Below, piece after piece: positions 35,869 through 46,785 of a stretch of DNA of 64,000 nucleotides. A program made the position numbers and the translations under genes. This DNA comes from Grammothele lineata. Taxonomy: Eukaryota; Basidiomycota; Agaricomycetes; Polyporales; Polyporaceae. A model generated the notes under the pieces. That model ran no database searches. It saw nothing but the letters and a program-made list of their open reading frames with translations, and was not told where the DNA came from. The DNA is taken from the NCBI GenBank assembly GCA_002150815.3, contig NDFF03000020.1, forward strand, positions 1 to 64,000, read 5' to 3'. The first letter of the stretch is position 1. Every line of letters starts with the position of its first letter.

Positions 35869-37053
35869 CTACCTGTCCTCCCGGTACGACGGCGGGCGCG
35901 TTGAGCCACCGTCGTACCCATCTTCGCCCTCTCCTGCCTCATTCTCTATGGCACCCACGCCCTCGGGAAGCATCGGTGGCGACCCCGGTCGTCCACCCTC
36001 CAGTCTAATCCCGGCGTCCCGCGAGCGCTTCTGTCGGATGCGCCGCTGCGCGGGTGCCATGGCGTTCTCGAGCGGCGGCGTCTCCCGTCCCCAGCCCGCT
36101 GCCTGGAGGTCCGCCATGAGTCCACTATTCCCACCACCCGCACCTCTCGCAGCGCGCGGCGGTGGCCGGCGCATGCTGGGGCGGTACGCCGAGGGCGGTG
36201 CCGGCGGCGTGGTCGGGGTGTGTGGCGCTTCCGGGGAAGAAGTAGGTGGCGGTGGGAGAGGAAGCGGATGGAGCGCGAGATCGTGGACGGAACGGCGCGT
36301 GCGATACGACGGTGGGAGAGTGGATGACGTTTGGACGGACATCACGTCGTCCCCGTCGTCGCCTTCCCCGCTGCTGTCGTCGTTGCGGTATTCCGACCGT
36401 GGCGAGCGCGGCCCTGATATGGCGGAGTCGTACGCAGAGATGCCGTCCGAACCTGCGAACACAGAATCGGCCGTACGCGCGCTTGCGAGAGGTTCGCTTG
36501 TGAAAGAGTGTGCTGAGCTGTGACGGTCGACGTCGAAGCTCGAGAAGTCAAGACGCGAGCGAGTCATGGCTTGTGGGGGTATCTGAGGTGGGACGGACGT
36601 GGGATTGCGAGGCACGGTCTCAATTTCAGAGGCTTCTGTGCACGTAACGGAGCGGGAAGCATGGATATCTTCGCGGCGATTGGGAACGAGGCGGTCGTGG
36701 GGACCAGGAGCTGCGTCATCGGCGAAGGGGTCTCGGAGCGATCGCGCCAGAGAGGGTGGCTCTACCTCGGCCATTTCCACGTCCGACCGTGACACGTATG
36801 GAGAAGAAACGGTATAAGGGCCAGTCGTTGCAGGAGGAGCAGCTTGAAAACGTCGTCATGAGTCTTGAACGTCAACCATGAGAAAGTGCTAATGCTCACC
36901 CGACTTGCCCTTGGTATCTTTCTTGGCTCCTACATGCTTGGGATGAAAAAGGCACGCATACGCAATGCCGATGAGGAAGAGAAGACCGAGGATACCACAG
37001 ACGATGACAACAGGGAGATCGCGGTAAAGCAAGCTCGACTGTGAGATCCCCAT
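35869..37053 (-). CDS. Membrane-anchored protein with long PPSY-containing tail
   Basis: Exon 1 (ATG 37053) is tiny: about 10 residues, then a helix (V-V-I-V-C-G-I-L-G-L-L-F-L-I-G-I-A) and a Lys-rich segment. It splices (donor GTGAGC near 36896, acceptor TTTCAAG near 36852) in phase 1 to a long exon beginning A-A-P-P-A-T-T-G. The tail is hydrophilic, with an acidic patch, L-P-P-S-Y-R-T, H-P-L-P-L-P-P-P-P, A-G-W-G-R-E-T-P-P-L-E-N, the signature A-G-I-R-L-E-G-G and a terminal R-P-P-S-Y-R-E-D-R. There is essentially no ectodomain. A decayed copy is at 55.57-56.49 kb and a partial paralog at 63.48-64 kb. The two PPSY sites fit WW-domain binding. Confidence 0.72.
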
Positions 37054-38000
37054 GGGTCCAGACTCCACGGAGAGGTGAAAATGAGAGTGAGGAGCAAAGC
37101 AGTAAGATAGAGGTCAATGAGAAGGGATGCGGCGCGTGCGTATGGAAATGCCGAAGACGCCTTTGCGAGAGAACATCAAGAACACGAGTCATGGGAGAAT
37201 GGGCGATGATGGTTCGCGACGTTCAGAACTTCGGGGGCGCTATGGCGGTACGTACAGTGGACATTGAGCGAGACAGATCGGACTGGAAGGATGTCAACGC
37301 CAGTACTCCCCATCGTGAAGCCGCTCGGCAGATCGCAGCTAAGTTGCCGGGCTCTCAGCAAAGTGCCATGAGGAGCCTGCTATCTGAATCTAGTGATTCG
37401 CCGGATGACCTCAACAGATAGTCGTACAAAGAGACGTTACAGACGTGAATGGTACTCACCATGCGTCCATCGACGGTACCTACGATCCCACACCTCATGC
37501 AAGGGTCCGAATACAGGCGACTTCGAGAAGTTGATATCTTGATGGCTTGCCACGACCACAGTGCGTTGTCCCTGGGTTTGTCGTAAAAACTGAACGAAGA
37601 AATAAGGTACGGAGGGATCGCAAAGCCTTCAATTGCAAGAAGCGTTGTTAGCGCGAGTTAGCAGGCCAAGCCGCAACGTTGATGACCAGCCCCCTCGCGC
37701 GCGCTGGTTACGCCACGTGGTACACCGGCCACTTCGGCTATCCGGTTGCCGGACCCTCAAATGAGTGGCTGGCCGTTGCGAGTCGACTCACTTACGACTC
37801 GAGCTCGATGTTTGATGACAGCGTAGGAGCATATGTCAGCAGCAAGACGAGTGCATCACACGCAAAGCCCCACAGCCCAACGTGGAAAGAGGTTATCTTG
37901 GTGCGACCGAAATTGAGGTTGTAGTAGTCTCATTACTACACAATCTAGGGCTTACACTCAAGAAGACATACGAGATATACGTCGACGTAGATCTAACATG
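37054..38000. other. Intergenic, nothing recognised
   Basis: Short frames only; no family resemblance. Confidence 0.35.
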
Positions 38001-38984
38001 CTAATCAACATCCTCCCAGGCCCTCTGGGCAGGATGGCCGGACTACACCAAAGGACGCGTCAGTATCTCGCCCTATCCCCGCGATACCAACATAGGAAGC
38101 GTACCTTCTCGTGCGTCCACCCTCCACAACAGCACGTCGGGAGACCAGGAACTCGGCCGCAGCAGAACCTGAACTTCAGGCCTCCGTGAATGTTGCGCTT
38201 CAGAAGCTCGAACGGGTGCTCAATCGACGGAACCGCGCGCCACCGCCTACGGTCGATTCCGAAGTGCTTCCAGAACGGCACCGCGGCGAAGTTCTCCTTC
38301 TTGAACTTCACCATGAGGAAGTACGTGCCGGTGCCCACGTACTCGTCGCCCATCTCCATCTTGCCCATCTCGACCGCGTGCGGGCGACTTGCAAAGATGA
38401 CGTCGCCGAACGTCTGTCCCGGGAGTGGCCCGGGTTCGTCCTTGTGCACGAAGTGCGCGCCGCGAACTTCGAAGCGGCGCTCGAGGGGGACAGACGGGTC
38501 ATCGTGGTAGAGGAGAGAGATTTGAAGGAGATACTTGGTGGTGACGTCCTGTGCCTCGTACCTTTTGATGAGGTAATAGTCGAGCGCAGCGTTGACCAGT
38601 GTCGTATCGTGGTATGTCTTCCAGGTCATGAGCTGCGACCAGGAATTGGGATCGCCTGAGTTGCGCGTGGCGGAGTCGCGGAAGGCGCCATACAACTTGC
38701 ACGCAGACTTGTGGCCCTTCTTCCAATGTTCCTTCTGGCATTCGCGCGACTGTATGGCCAATCGCATGAGGGGATGTCTAGTGCAGCGGGAAGTAGAAAC
38801 GTACGCAGTATGTCTCGAGGCAGCACTTAGAGCATCGCAGGAGCTTGAAATCGGAGCCCTCGCAACGGCCCATGCGGAAGCAGTTCTTGCAATGCCGATG
38901 CGAGTGCAGAGGCTCCTCGCTGTGGAACCGGCTGGCCTCGGTCTGATGATCGTTGTCGGACAGCGAGAAGGGAAAAGAGTTCAT
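38001..38984 (-). CDS. MYND zinc-finger protein
   Basis: Three exons: ATG at 38984 to about 38806, then 38751 to about 38118, then a short last exon ending at 38001. The N-terminal MYND finger follows C-K-N-C, R-C-S-K-C, Y-C-S-R-E-C, H-K-S-A-C, a protein-binding zinc fold. The ~220-residue middle has conserved blocks: M-T-W-K-T-Y-H-D-T-T-L-V-N-A-A-L, E-R-R-F-E-V and A-V-E-M-G-K-M-E. The end is cysteine-rich: F-C-C-G-R-x6-T-C-C-C-G-G-W-T-H-E-K, then S-G-H-P-A-Q-R-A-W. Two paralogs with identical intron positions lie at 42.8 and 44.1 kb. Such MYND proteins are expanded in agaricomycetes; a role in transcription or protein scaffolding is inference. Confidence 0.82.
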
Positions 38985-40067
38985 GGTGGATGGTCAAAAT
39001 GAAAGGGGTGAGGAGACTGGAAGAAGAGAGGCCGTCGCGACGAGACTAAATAGGGGACGAGGTCTTGTATTGGTGCACGGCGATCGCTTTGTGGGCCATA
39101 GCGCGTGTGGTGGCCCAATCATACAAACCTCAAGCCTTAGAGCTCTAGAGGACTGATGTCCGCGACTTAGCTTTGCTTGTCCCCCTGAGCCCCAAACCAA
39201 GCCGTCGCTGCGACGTCCTCGACCTCTCCGTCTCCGGTTACAGCAATCTCCCATCCGCCTTCAGACGACTAGTCGATGGTTGGAGACAGGACGCTGTCCA
39301 TTCTAGTACGGCATTGATGACATGTTGAAGAACGATCACGCTGAAAAGACGAGACCAGAACAATACGAAGATTTCTTGGAACAAGGAGGTCGTCGAACTC
39401 TGACGACTGTCCGGCGTCGGCGTAGCCGCCCTTGTCCCTTGATGTCATTCGGTGGTTTCAAACTCAGATAGATATTTCTCAATGTCCGATATCGAGTGTT
39501 TCTAGTCCCTGGCTACTAGTTCCTTGTGCAGTTTTGCGCAGTCCCCAGACCCTCACTCCGCCGTCCACGACGTCGTATGCCATCACCACTTTCAGAGTAC
39601 ACTCTCATGCGCTTGTTGTTATCGCCGTCCTGTATTCTATGGATTTGTCTGGATTGAGCATGAGAGGTCTTCCCTTGGCGCTTTCTCGTAACTCGTCAGC
39701 AGGCTGCGCGAATCGCGTTTGAGCTTGTCGCCAACGCCCATCTATACACAAGACTAACGCATGACACTTCAGAGCAATCGGCTCATGCGTAAGTGACCTC
39801 GCCCGACGCTGGCCGCACTCAATGATGGCGCAGAAGCCGAAGACATAGAGGCGTGAGATCAGTAAGCACCCCGTGGTCGCTTGTCGTGGACGGCTGACTC
39901 AGACTCTGGTTTTCCGACTCTCAGTTCTTTTCGTGGCGTGCTCTCTCGCACAACGGGGAAGGCTTGTCCTCAAAAGCGACTCGGGGTTGTCGATCCTATT
40001 CCTTACTGTGCCCTACATTCGTTCCCCGTCAGCCGCACCGACACACTCGTCACGCTCGCCGACTGTG
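38985..40067. other. Divergent intergenic region
   Basis: Lies between the minus-strand MYND gene and the plus-strand permease, so it probably holds both promoters. No coding sequence recognised. Confidence 0.4.
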
Positions 40068-42231
40068 ATGCCAGCTGAAGAAGGCCTTGATGCTGACCGG
40101 TATGACGTGCTTTCTCAGAAGAAGGATTGTCCATCAAAGGCTTCAACGGAGATGGCCATCGTAGACGGGGTGGATTCTGCGGCCCAGAATGAAGAATTGG
40201 CGCAACCAGCTTCAGATTCTTTGACCGCGGTTTCAGACTCTCCCACTTACCCTGAGGGTGGCTTAGTAGCATGGACTAACGTCTTCGGCGCGTACGTACC
40301 TGCACTTCACTTATAGCATTTTGCACTGCTGACATCCGACTATCACATTTTACCAGGTTCCTCTTGCAAATGTGTTGTTTCGGGTAATCTCTATCACTTC
40401 TGCTTCTCGCGTGTCGGCATCGCTCATACGGTGCTGTCTTCCCAGGTACACGACATCTTTTGGAGTCTACCAAGGTGCGATTTCACGCTCTTCTATTACA
40501 TGCGAGAGCTTCTATAAACAATCATTCAGACTATTACTTGAGAGTATACCTCAGCAACTTTTCGTCCTCGGCGATATCGTACGTCTGGTATCTCTTCTCC
40601 TCTAGTCGAACTCCTCGCTAACGGTTATGCAGGTGGATTGGAAGCGTGAACTCTTTCATTATTGTCTCCGCCGGCATTATCACAGGCCGTTTGTACGACC
40701 GCGGGTACTTGTAAGCACTCCCTGCACTGTACATCTCCAGGTAAACCTCGCTTACACCATTCTAGCTACCATCTCATCTACATAGGATCCGCCATCCTCG
40801 CTTTCTCACTGTTCATGCTCTCGCTCGCTCAGCCGGGCGCATATTATCAGGTTTGCTATCACTAGTATCACGGCGCTCGCGTTCTCAACCTCTCATGGTA
40901 GATCTTCCTCAGTCAAGGCATCGCAGCCGGAATCGGCGGTGGGCTACTCTACGTCCCGAGCCTCGCCTTCGTCTCTCAATACTTCCACACACGACGTGCG
41001 CTCGCGATGACCACTGTCGCAGCAGGCTCGTCTCTTGGCGCGGTCGTGCACCCGATCATGCTCAACAACACTCTCGGGCCGCTCGGGTTCGCGACCGCCG
41101 CGCGTGCGAACGCTGGTCTGATTGCGGGCTTGCTCCTCATTGGGTGCCCCATGATGCGCTTGCGGTTTAAGCCTCCGCACGAGGGCGGAGGCGCAAAGGA
41201 GATGTGGCGCGCGGCGGGGAAGTTCGCGCGCGACCCGCCGTACGTGTCCGGGACGTTAGGGTGCGTGCACGAGAGAGCGTTTTATGAATGCCGTTGTACG
41301 GATATGATGCTGACGGGTCGCGCGCAGGGTTTCGATGTTCATCGTCGCGTTCTACTTCGTCCTCTTCTATCTGCAGCTCGACTCGCTCCGCCACGGGCTG
41401 AGCGAGCAATTCTCTTTCTACACTGTACGTCTCACTCCCCGTCCGAGTTGCCTCGTTCCCTCCATCACGCGAGCTATACTAACGAACCCTGGATGCACAG
41501 CTTGTGATATGCAACGGGTGCGGCTTCATTGGCCGAGTCGCGTCTGGATTCCTAGCGCGCCGCTGGGGCGTGCGTCCAGTGCTCATCACCTCTACCTTCG
41601 TATGCGTCGTTATGATTTTCGGCATGATTGGTTTGAGCAACGTCGCGAGTGCCGTCGTCGTCGCGGTCATCTTTGGGCTGTTTGCTGGGGCTTGTACGTC
41701 GGCCTCTTCTTTGGCGCAGGTCGCGAGCTCATTCGATGACCTACACTTGTTGCAGACGTCGCGCTCCTGGCACCATTCATTGCATCCATGGCCGACGACT
41801 TCTCGGAAATCGGGTACGTTTGGCTCCCACTCGTCCGATGTGCCAATGCTGATCGCACACTTACGACTAGCGCGCGCATGGGCATCACATTCTTCTTCGC
41901 CGGGATTGGCAGTCTCGTTGGTGCGTCTGTAGCATCCCGCTCATCTCATCCCATTCTCAACGAAGCCCGACACTCGTGGCCTACAGGTGCCCCGATCCAA
42001 GGCGCGCTCCTCGGCTCGGACGACATGTGGTGGCGTCCTGCGATATTCAGCGGGGTAAGTCTCGCTACCGCGTGTTCCGACATTGCCGATAGCCACTGAG
42101 CCCTCTGCTTAACCCGATTGCAGATTCTTGGCAGCGTCGCTGTGACGTGCTTCGTGGTATCTGCTGTGACATATCGCCGCAAACGGATGCGCGCGCGAGC
42201 AGGAGTGAACCAGGTAGCTGAGAAAGCGTAG
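40068..42231 (+). CDS. MFS transporter, monocarboxylate-permease-like
   Basis: ATG at 40068, stop at 42229-42231, with about nine short introns. A hydrophilic N-terminus of ~70 residues leads to P-E-G-G-L-V-A-W-T-N-V-F-G-A. The helices of a 12-TM major-facilitator protein follow: T-S-F-G-V-Y-Q, then D-Y-Y-L-R-V-Y-L-S-N, W-I-G-S-V-N-S-F-I, I-T-G-R-L-Y-D-R-G, and G-G-G-L-L-Y-V-P-S-L-A-F-V-S-Q-Y-F. The second half has G-F-I-G-R-V-A-S-G-F-L-A-R-R-W-G. This matches fungal MCT-type permeases (SLC16-like), plasma-membrane proton symporters for monocarboxylates or related acids; the substrate cannot be deduced. Introns after 41.25 kb and around 41.74-41.88 kb are approximate. No disabling change was found. 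Confidence 0.8.
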
Positions 42232-42791
42232 AAGGCTGAATATCTACCATCTCATAGCAAGACGGGTTGAGGACTATCCAAAGACTAGTGATATGCTAAA
42301 CACACGAAAAGCGCCCGCTTTCGGAGATCAATTAGAGCATTCGAATTATAACTCCGAAATACATATTTGATTTTCTAGGCCAGCCAGGCCCAGCCAACGC
42401 TGTGTCCTTCGCAATGCGTTCCACACCTTCTTTGCTTGAAGTCCCTCTTCTGTGTTGCCGCTTCCCTTCATTTCATGATCGATGCTTGATTCGGTGCAAG
42501 CTCAACGCAACTATACCGACGCGGTGTGATCGACGGCAGAGCTGGAGATGCAGGGTTCGGTTGGAAGACGGGTCTCGTTTCGAAGGCCAGTTGAGGGCGT
42601 GCATTCAGTTACGTGAAGCATTACCATGTTCTTCCGTCCCAAATTGGTATACCTTGGTGCATAAGCCGTCCATGTTCTGGGGAAGGGCGTGGTAGTCCTG
42701 CAAGCATGCGTTTCGGCAATATCGTATACCCATCTCGTTATCGACCCGTGTTCAGGCTGGCAGAGACCTTCGCGCATATCTACCGTCCGCG
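42232..42791. other. Intergenic, nothing recognised
   Basis: Short spacer upstream of the second MYND gene; probably its promoter. Confidence 0.35.
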
Positions 42792-43766
42792 ATGAGCATC
42801 CACTCGTCTTCCCCGCCGGAGGACCATTCGCACTGCGAGAAGGGGTTGTTTCATTGCGAAGAACCCCTGCACACCCATGGCCATTGCAAGAGCTGTTGGC
42901 GCATGGCCCGCTGCGAAGGCTCGGACTTCAAGCTCCTTCGCTGCTCCCGATGCTACATCAACACATATTGCGTACGCTTTTCTTGAGCCCTACATCTGCC
43001 GTAAGATTTTCTGACGATAGGACGTTCATTAGTCGAAGGAATGCCAGAAGGCGGACTGGAAAACGCGTCACAAGGCTGTCTGCGAAATGTTCTTCGGTCC
43101 TTCCCGCGATCTCGCGACACGCAACTCGGGCGATCCCACCGCCTGGCGGCAGCTCACGACCTGGATCACCTTCCACCATGCGACCCTCATCAACGCGACG
43201 CTCGCATGCTTCCTTCAAAAGAAGAAGGCCATCCCAGACATCGCCGACACCCACATTCTCTTCATCGCGCTCCTCTACCGCCATGACCCTACCCTCCCCG
43301 TCGAGCGCCGCTTCGAAGTGCAAGACGCGCAACTTGTGCACAAGGACGAGCCGTCGTCAGCAGGCGGGCCCACGTACGGACAATTGGTCTTCATGGATCG
43401 CGGAACTGCGGTAGAGATGGGACGCATGGAACTGGGCAAGGACTACTGGGGCACGGGTGCGTATATCCTATCTACGCGGTTCAAGGAGGAGAACGTGCAG
43501 GCGCTGCCGTTCTGGAAGCACTTCGCCATCGACAAGCAACATTCGCGCGCGAAGCTGACGTGCAACCCTCCACTCGCGCTACTTCGTCGCAACATCCACG
43601 AAGGGTTCAAGTTGAGGTTCTGCTGTGGGAGGATAGAAGGGATGCCGACGTGCTGTTGCGGGGGCTGGACACACGAGAAGGTGCGCTCGCTACTCCTGGC
43701 GTATCGATGAGGTACTGATACTCAACTGCTGTCAAGTCTGGCCACGAACCCAAAGTTGGATGGTGA
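42792..43766 (+). CDS. MYND zinc-finger protein (paralog 2)
   Basis: ATG at 42792 (M-S-I-H-S-S-S). Exon 1 ends after N-T-Y-C, and exon 2 starts S-K-E-C-Q-K near 43031. A final mini-exon gives S-G-H-E-P-K-V-G-W and a stop at 43764. The MYND ligands are all present (C-K-S-C, R-C-S-R-C, Y-C-S-K-E-C, H-K-A-V-C). The middle keeps W-I-T-F-H-H-A-T-L-I-N-A and A-V-E-M-G-R-M-E-L. The C-terminus keeps F-C-C-G-R and T-C-C-C-G-G-W-T-H-E-K. It is more divergent in the finger helix than the other two copies but appears intact. Confidence 0.82.
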
Positions 43767-44118
43767 ATCGTCCTCTCCGTTTTGACTGGTCTTGGCATAT
43801 GACTCGTGGAGATGCGGTGAAAGCGGTGGTCATGTCTTCGAAGTCTCTATTGCAGTATAAGAAGCTCAATCTCGAAATGCTACTCATTGTTCGATTATGT
43901 ACGTCTGTCTTCCGATCCACCAGTGCCTTGACCGCCGCCAACGGGCATCACAAAGCGCTGTCACGAAACAATGAGCTGGCCACCACGGTTGCACCATAGT
44001 GGGATGGGGCCTCCGCAAACCGTAGAAACCTCTGGTCACCTACCGACGTTCGTATAGGACGTTGCTCTCGGTGCCCCTCCTTTCATCCCTCTCTCCCACC
44101 CCTTGAAAGCCACTCACG

Positions 44119-45073
44119 ATGACCACCTCACCACCTCCTCTCGCCAAAAACCACTGGTACTGCGACGCCGGCCTGTTCCATAGCCAAGAACCCATACACA
44201 CGCATGCTCACTGCAAGAACTGCTTCCGAATGGTTCGCTGCGAGGGCCCTCGCGCCTTCAAGCTCTTTCGTTGCTCCAAATGCTGTCTCGAGACATACTG
44301 CGTACGTCCTCATTACTATCGCCGCCGGGCGAATTGCGTCCTCATCTCTCATTCCAGTCGCGCGAATGTCAGAAGCAACACTGGAAGAAGGGCCACAAGC
44401 AAGCGTGCGAGACGTACGAGGTCTTTCGCAAGGCAGCGACGGACCACTCAGGAGACCCTAGCGCGTGGTCGAACCTCATGACCTGGAAGGCGTTCCACGA
44501 CACGACGCTCGTCAACGCCGCACTCGCGTACTACCTGTGCTTCGAAGACGAGCTGCAAGATATCTACCAGAACTACGCCCTCCACGTCTTCCTCATTTAT
44601 CGCAACGACCCCACCTTGCCGATCGAACGCCGCTTCACACTCGATGGCGTACGCTTCGTCCACCACGACGAACACAAAACCGACAGCTTCTTCTTATTGA
44701 TTGGTCGCAGGCACGCGGTGGAGATGGGCAAGATGGAGCTCGGGAAGGACTACAAGGCCACGGGCGGGTATCTGCTCTTGGTCGATTTCAAGGGGGACGA
44801 CAAGGAGGTGGTTCCCTTCTGGAAGCACTTCGATATTGACAAGCAGCGTGCGCGTGCGCGTCCTACGTGCCGCAGTTTCTACGACCTCATGAAGCGCAAC
44901 GTCGATGACGGCAAGAAGCTCAGTTTCTGTTGTGGACGGATCCCGGGTCTTCCGACTTGCTGCTGTGGAGGCTGGACGCATGATAAGGTGCGCATCGAGA
45001 ACTTCCGTTAAGGACGTATTGTACTGACGTGTGTTTGTGCTAGTCTGGACACCCTCCGAAGCGAGGCTGGTGA
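44119..45073 (+). CDS. MYND zinc-finger protein (paralog 3)
   Basis: ATG at 44119 (M-T-T-S-P-P-P). Exon 1 ends after E-T-Y-C, exon 2 starts S-R-E-C-Q-K near 44357, and the last exon (about 45044) gives S-G-H-P-P-K-R-G-W and a stop at 45071. The MYND finger is complete. The middle region has M-T-W-K-A-F-H-D-T-T-L-V-N-A-A-L and A-V-E-M-G-K-M-E-L-G-K-D-Y, and the end is F-C-C-G-R-I-P-G-L-P-T-C-C-C-G-G. It is closer to the minus-strand copy at 38 kb than to its immediate neighbour in the finger (C-C-L-E-T-Y-C). Same three-exon layout and phases as the other two. Confidence 0.83.
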
Positions 45074-45537
45074 GCCGCGGTCCTTAGTAAACACCCTTGT
45101 AGTTTCACAAGAATGCTATCGCCCGCCATATGAGCTGCGTCTTGACTCGATAGACTTCCGTCGTGCATTGTGACTTTGAAGCAGCATTCCGTCCCTTGAT
45201 GCCGTCCCCAGTTCGCCATCGACTGCAACGCGGAGCGTGTGCGCCGTGTCCTCGATACGGGATTCTCGTGCACCGTAGCCTGACCACTCTCAGCCATGCC
45301 CGGAGATCCGTATCGCGTAGGCGTGCATGAGTGTCGCTCATGGCACGCGGAGGCTGCACCGCTCTCTGTGTACACCGTAACAGTTCACAGCTTCAGTGGC
45401 TTATCAAAATGTTCGTATTGGAAGCGTTGAGCCCAGTGGTCGTGGTGATTACAGTATTACTACAGGTTTAAACATGATACGGGCCTATGTCCCGTCCAAC
45501 GCAGAATCAGAACATAGCTCAGCCACTGGATACGAAT
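45074..45537. other. Convergent intergenic spacer
   Basis: Between the 3' ends of a plus-strand and a minus-strand gene; no gene recognised. Confidence 0.35.
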
Positions 45538-46785
45538 CTAGTACAAACGATAAGGAGGGGGCAACGTCCCTTGCACCTCCTCTGCCTCCGCCTCCTCGTG
45601 CGCTGCAAACTCACCCATAGGTCCGCCCGCCAGCCTCACGCCACCGTCCTCCTCCTGCCTCGGACCCTCCGAAGCTGCTGCACCCTCTTCCCGCACAGGC
45701 GCTCTGCGTGTCTTTCTCGGCGCCTCGCTCTCGCCCGTCCGCGGCCTCCGCGAGCCCTGCAACTGTCCATCGCTAGACCCGTCCTCTGACCTCCCGCTCC
45801 GCGCATACCGCACGTCATCTCGTACCCCTCCGGGCTCAGCAAGGACCGACGTTGACGTCGACGGAGGCTCGTGCGAGGAAGGACCTGCACTCGAACTACC
45901 TAACCGATCGGTAGCAGTCCAGCCAGCCCCGAGCTGGGAGCCGGACAAGCGGATACCGTCAACCCCATGCTCGAGGTACCCGTATCCGGGGAGCGTCGAA
46001 GACGTCGGGGTCCCACTGCGCGCGAACGCGCCCGCCTTCCCCGAGGGCGGGGGCGGCGGGACCTCGGAGGGGGGAGGGAAGTGCGTCACCATCGGGTACG
46101 AGCGGCGGGAGGGCGAGGAGCCCGCGCTCGAGTCGTCTTCGATGAGGAGCTTCTCGGTGGGCTGGCGGCGGCGGCGCTTGCGCCTGCGGAGCATGACGAG
46201 AACGGCCACGAGTGCGCCGAGGACGGCGGCGGCGGCGGCGACGGCGATGCCTGCGATCGCGCCCGTACTGAGCCCGGACTTGCCATCCGTGGCAGACACA
46301 GAGAGGGGGAGGCAGTCTGTTCTATTGCGGTCCGCGATGACGAACGGCGTGGTCTTCGCGGTCGCGTTCGTGCTGTCGACCATGATGCCCTGGAGGTGGC
46401 TTCCAGAGGATGCGTTCAACTGTAGCATCCATGTGTTACCGCGGAGCCCAGTGAAGGTCGCGGCTGGGGGAGCTGAGGGTGTTTCGAAGTATATCACGGA
46501 GAGGTTGAACGGAGCCTGGCCGCCGGTCTCGGTGAAGTTCGACAGGACGCATTGGTGTGGGTTGGGCGGACCGATGACAGTGAAGTTCTTGGCGTGTGCC
46601 GTAGCAACAAACAGAAAAGATGGAAGGAGGGTGTAGAGCGAAAACAGAGTGACTGATGATGGTGTTGGGGCAGCGAGCCAGTGAGAGCGTCTCGAGCGCG
46701 AAGACAAGGACGTAGAAGGATGACCAGCATCGAGAGAGGAACAAGGAAAGCTTGATGACAAGGTCGGGTGGTCTGGTATGGGCAA
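45538..46785 (-). CDS. Single-pass membrane protein with PPPY tail
   Basis: A single uninterrupted frame of 415 residues. A hydrophobic segment near residues 45-65 (L-F-S-L-Y-T-L-L-P-S-F-L-F-V-A) ends at A-H-A and should be a signal peptide; an internal methionine may be the true start. The ectodomain matches the gene at 4.1-4.9 kb (C-x-L, T-G-G-Q-A-P-F-N-L-S-V, W-M-L-Q-L-N-A-S-S-G, V-D-S-T-N-A). One Ala/Val-rich helix (A-I-A-G-I-A-V-A-A-A-A-A-V) precedes an R-R-R-K-R-R-R-R anchor. The tail is long and Ser/Pro-rich, with E-E-D-G-G-V-R-L-A-G-G-P-M-G-E and a terminal L-P-P-P-Y-R-L-Y. Role unknown; tail motifs suggest ubiquitin-ligase control. Confidence 0.78.
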   Translation of the reverse strand: MPIPDHPTLSSSFPCSSLDAGHPSTSLSSRSRRSHWLAAPTPSSVTLFSLYTLLPSFLFVATAHAKNFTVIGPPNPHQCVLSNFTETGGQAPFNLSVIYFETPSAPPAATFTGLRGNTWMLQLNASSGSHLQGIMVDSTNATAKTTPFVIADRNRTDCLPLSVSATDGKSGLSTGAIAGIAVAAAAAVLGALVAVLVMLRRRKRRRRQPTEKLLIEDDSSAGSSPSRRSYPMVTHFPPPSEVPPPPPSGKAGAFARSGTPTSSTLPGYGYLEHGVDGIRLSGSQLGAGWTATDRLGSSSAGPSSHEPPSTSTSVLAEPGGVRDDVRYARSGRSEDGSSDGQLQGSRRPRTGESEAPRKTRRAPVREEGAAASEGPRQEEDGGVRLAGGPMGEFAAHEEAEAEEVQGTLPPPYRLY

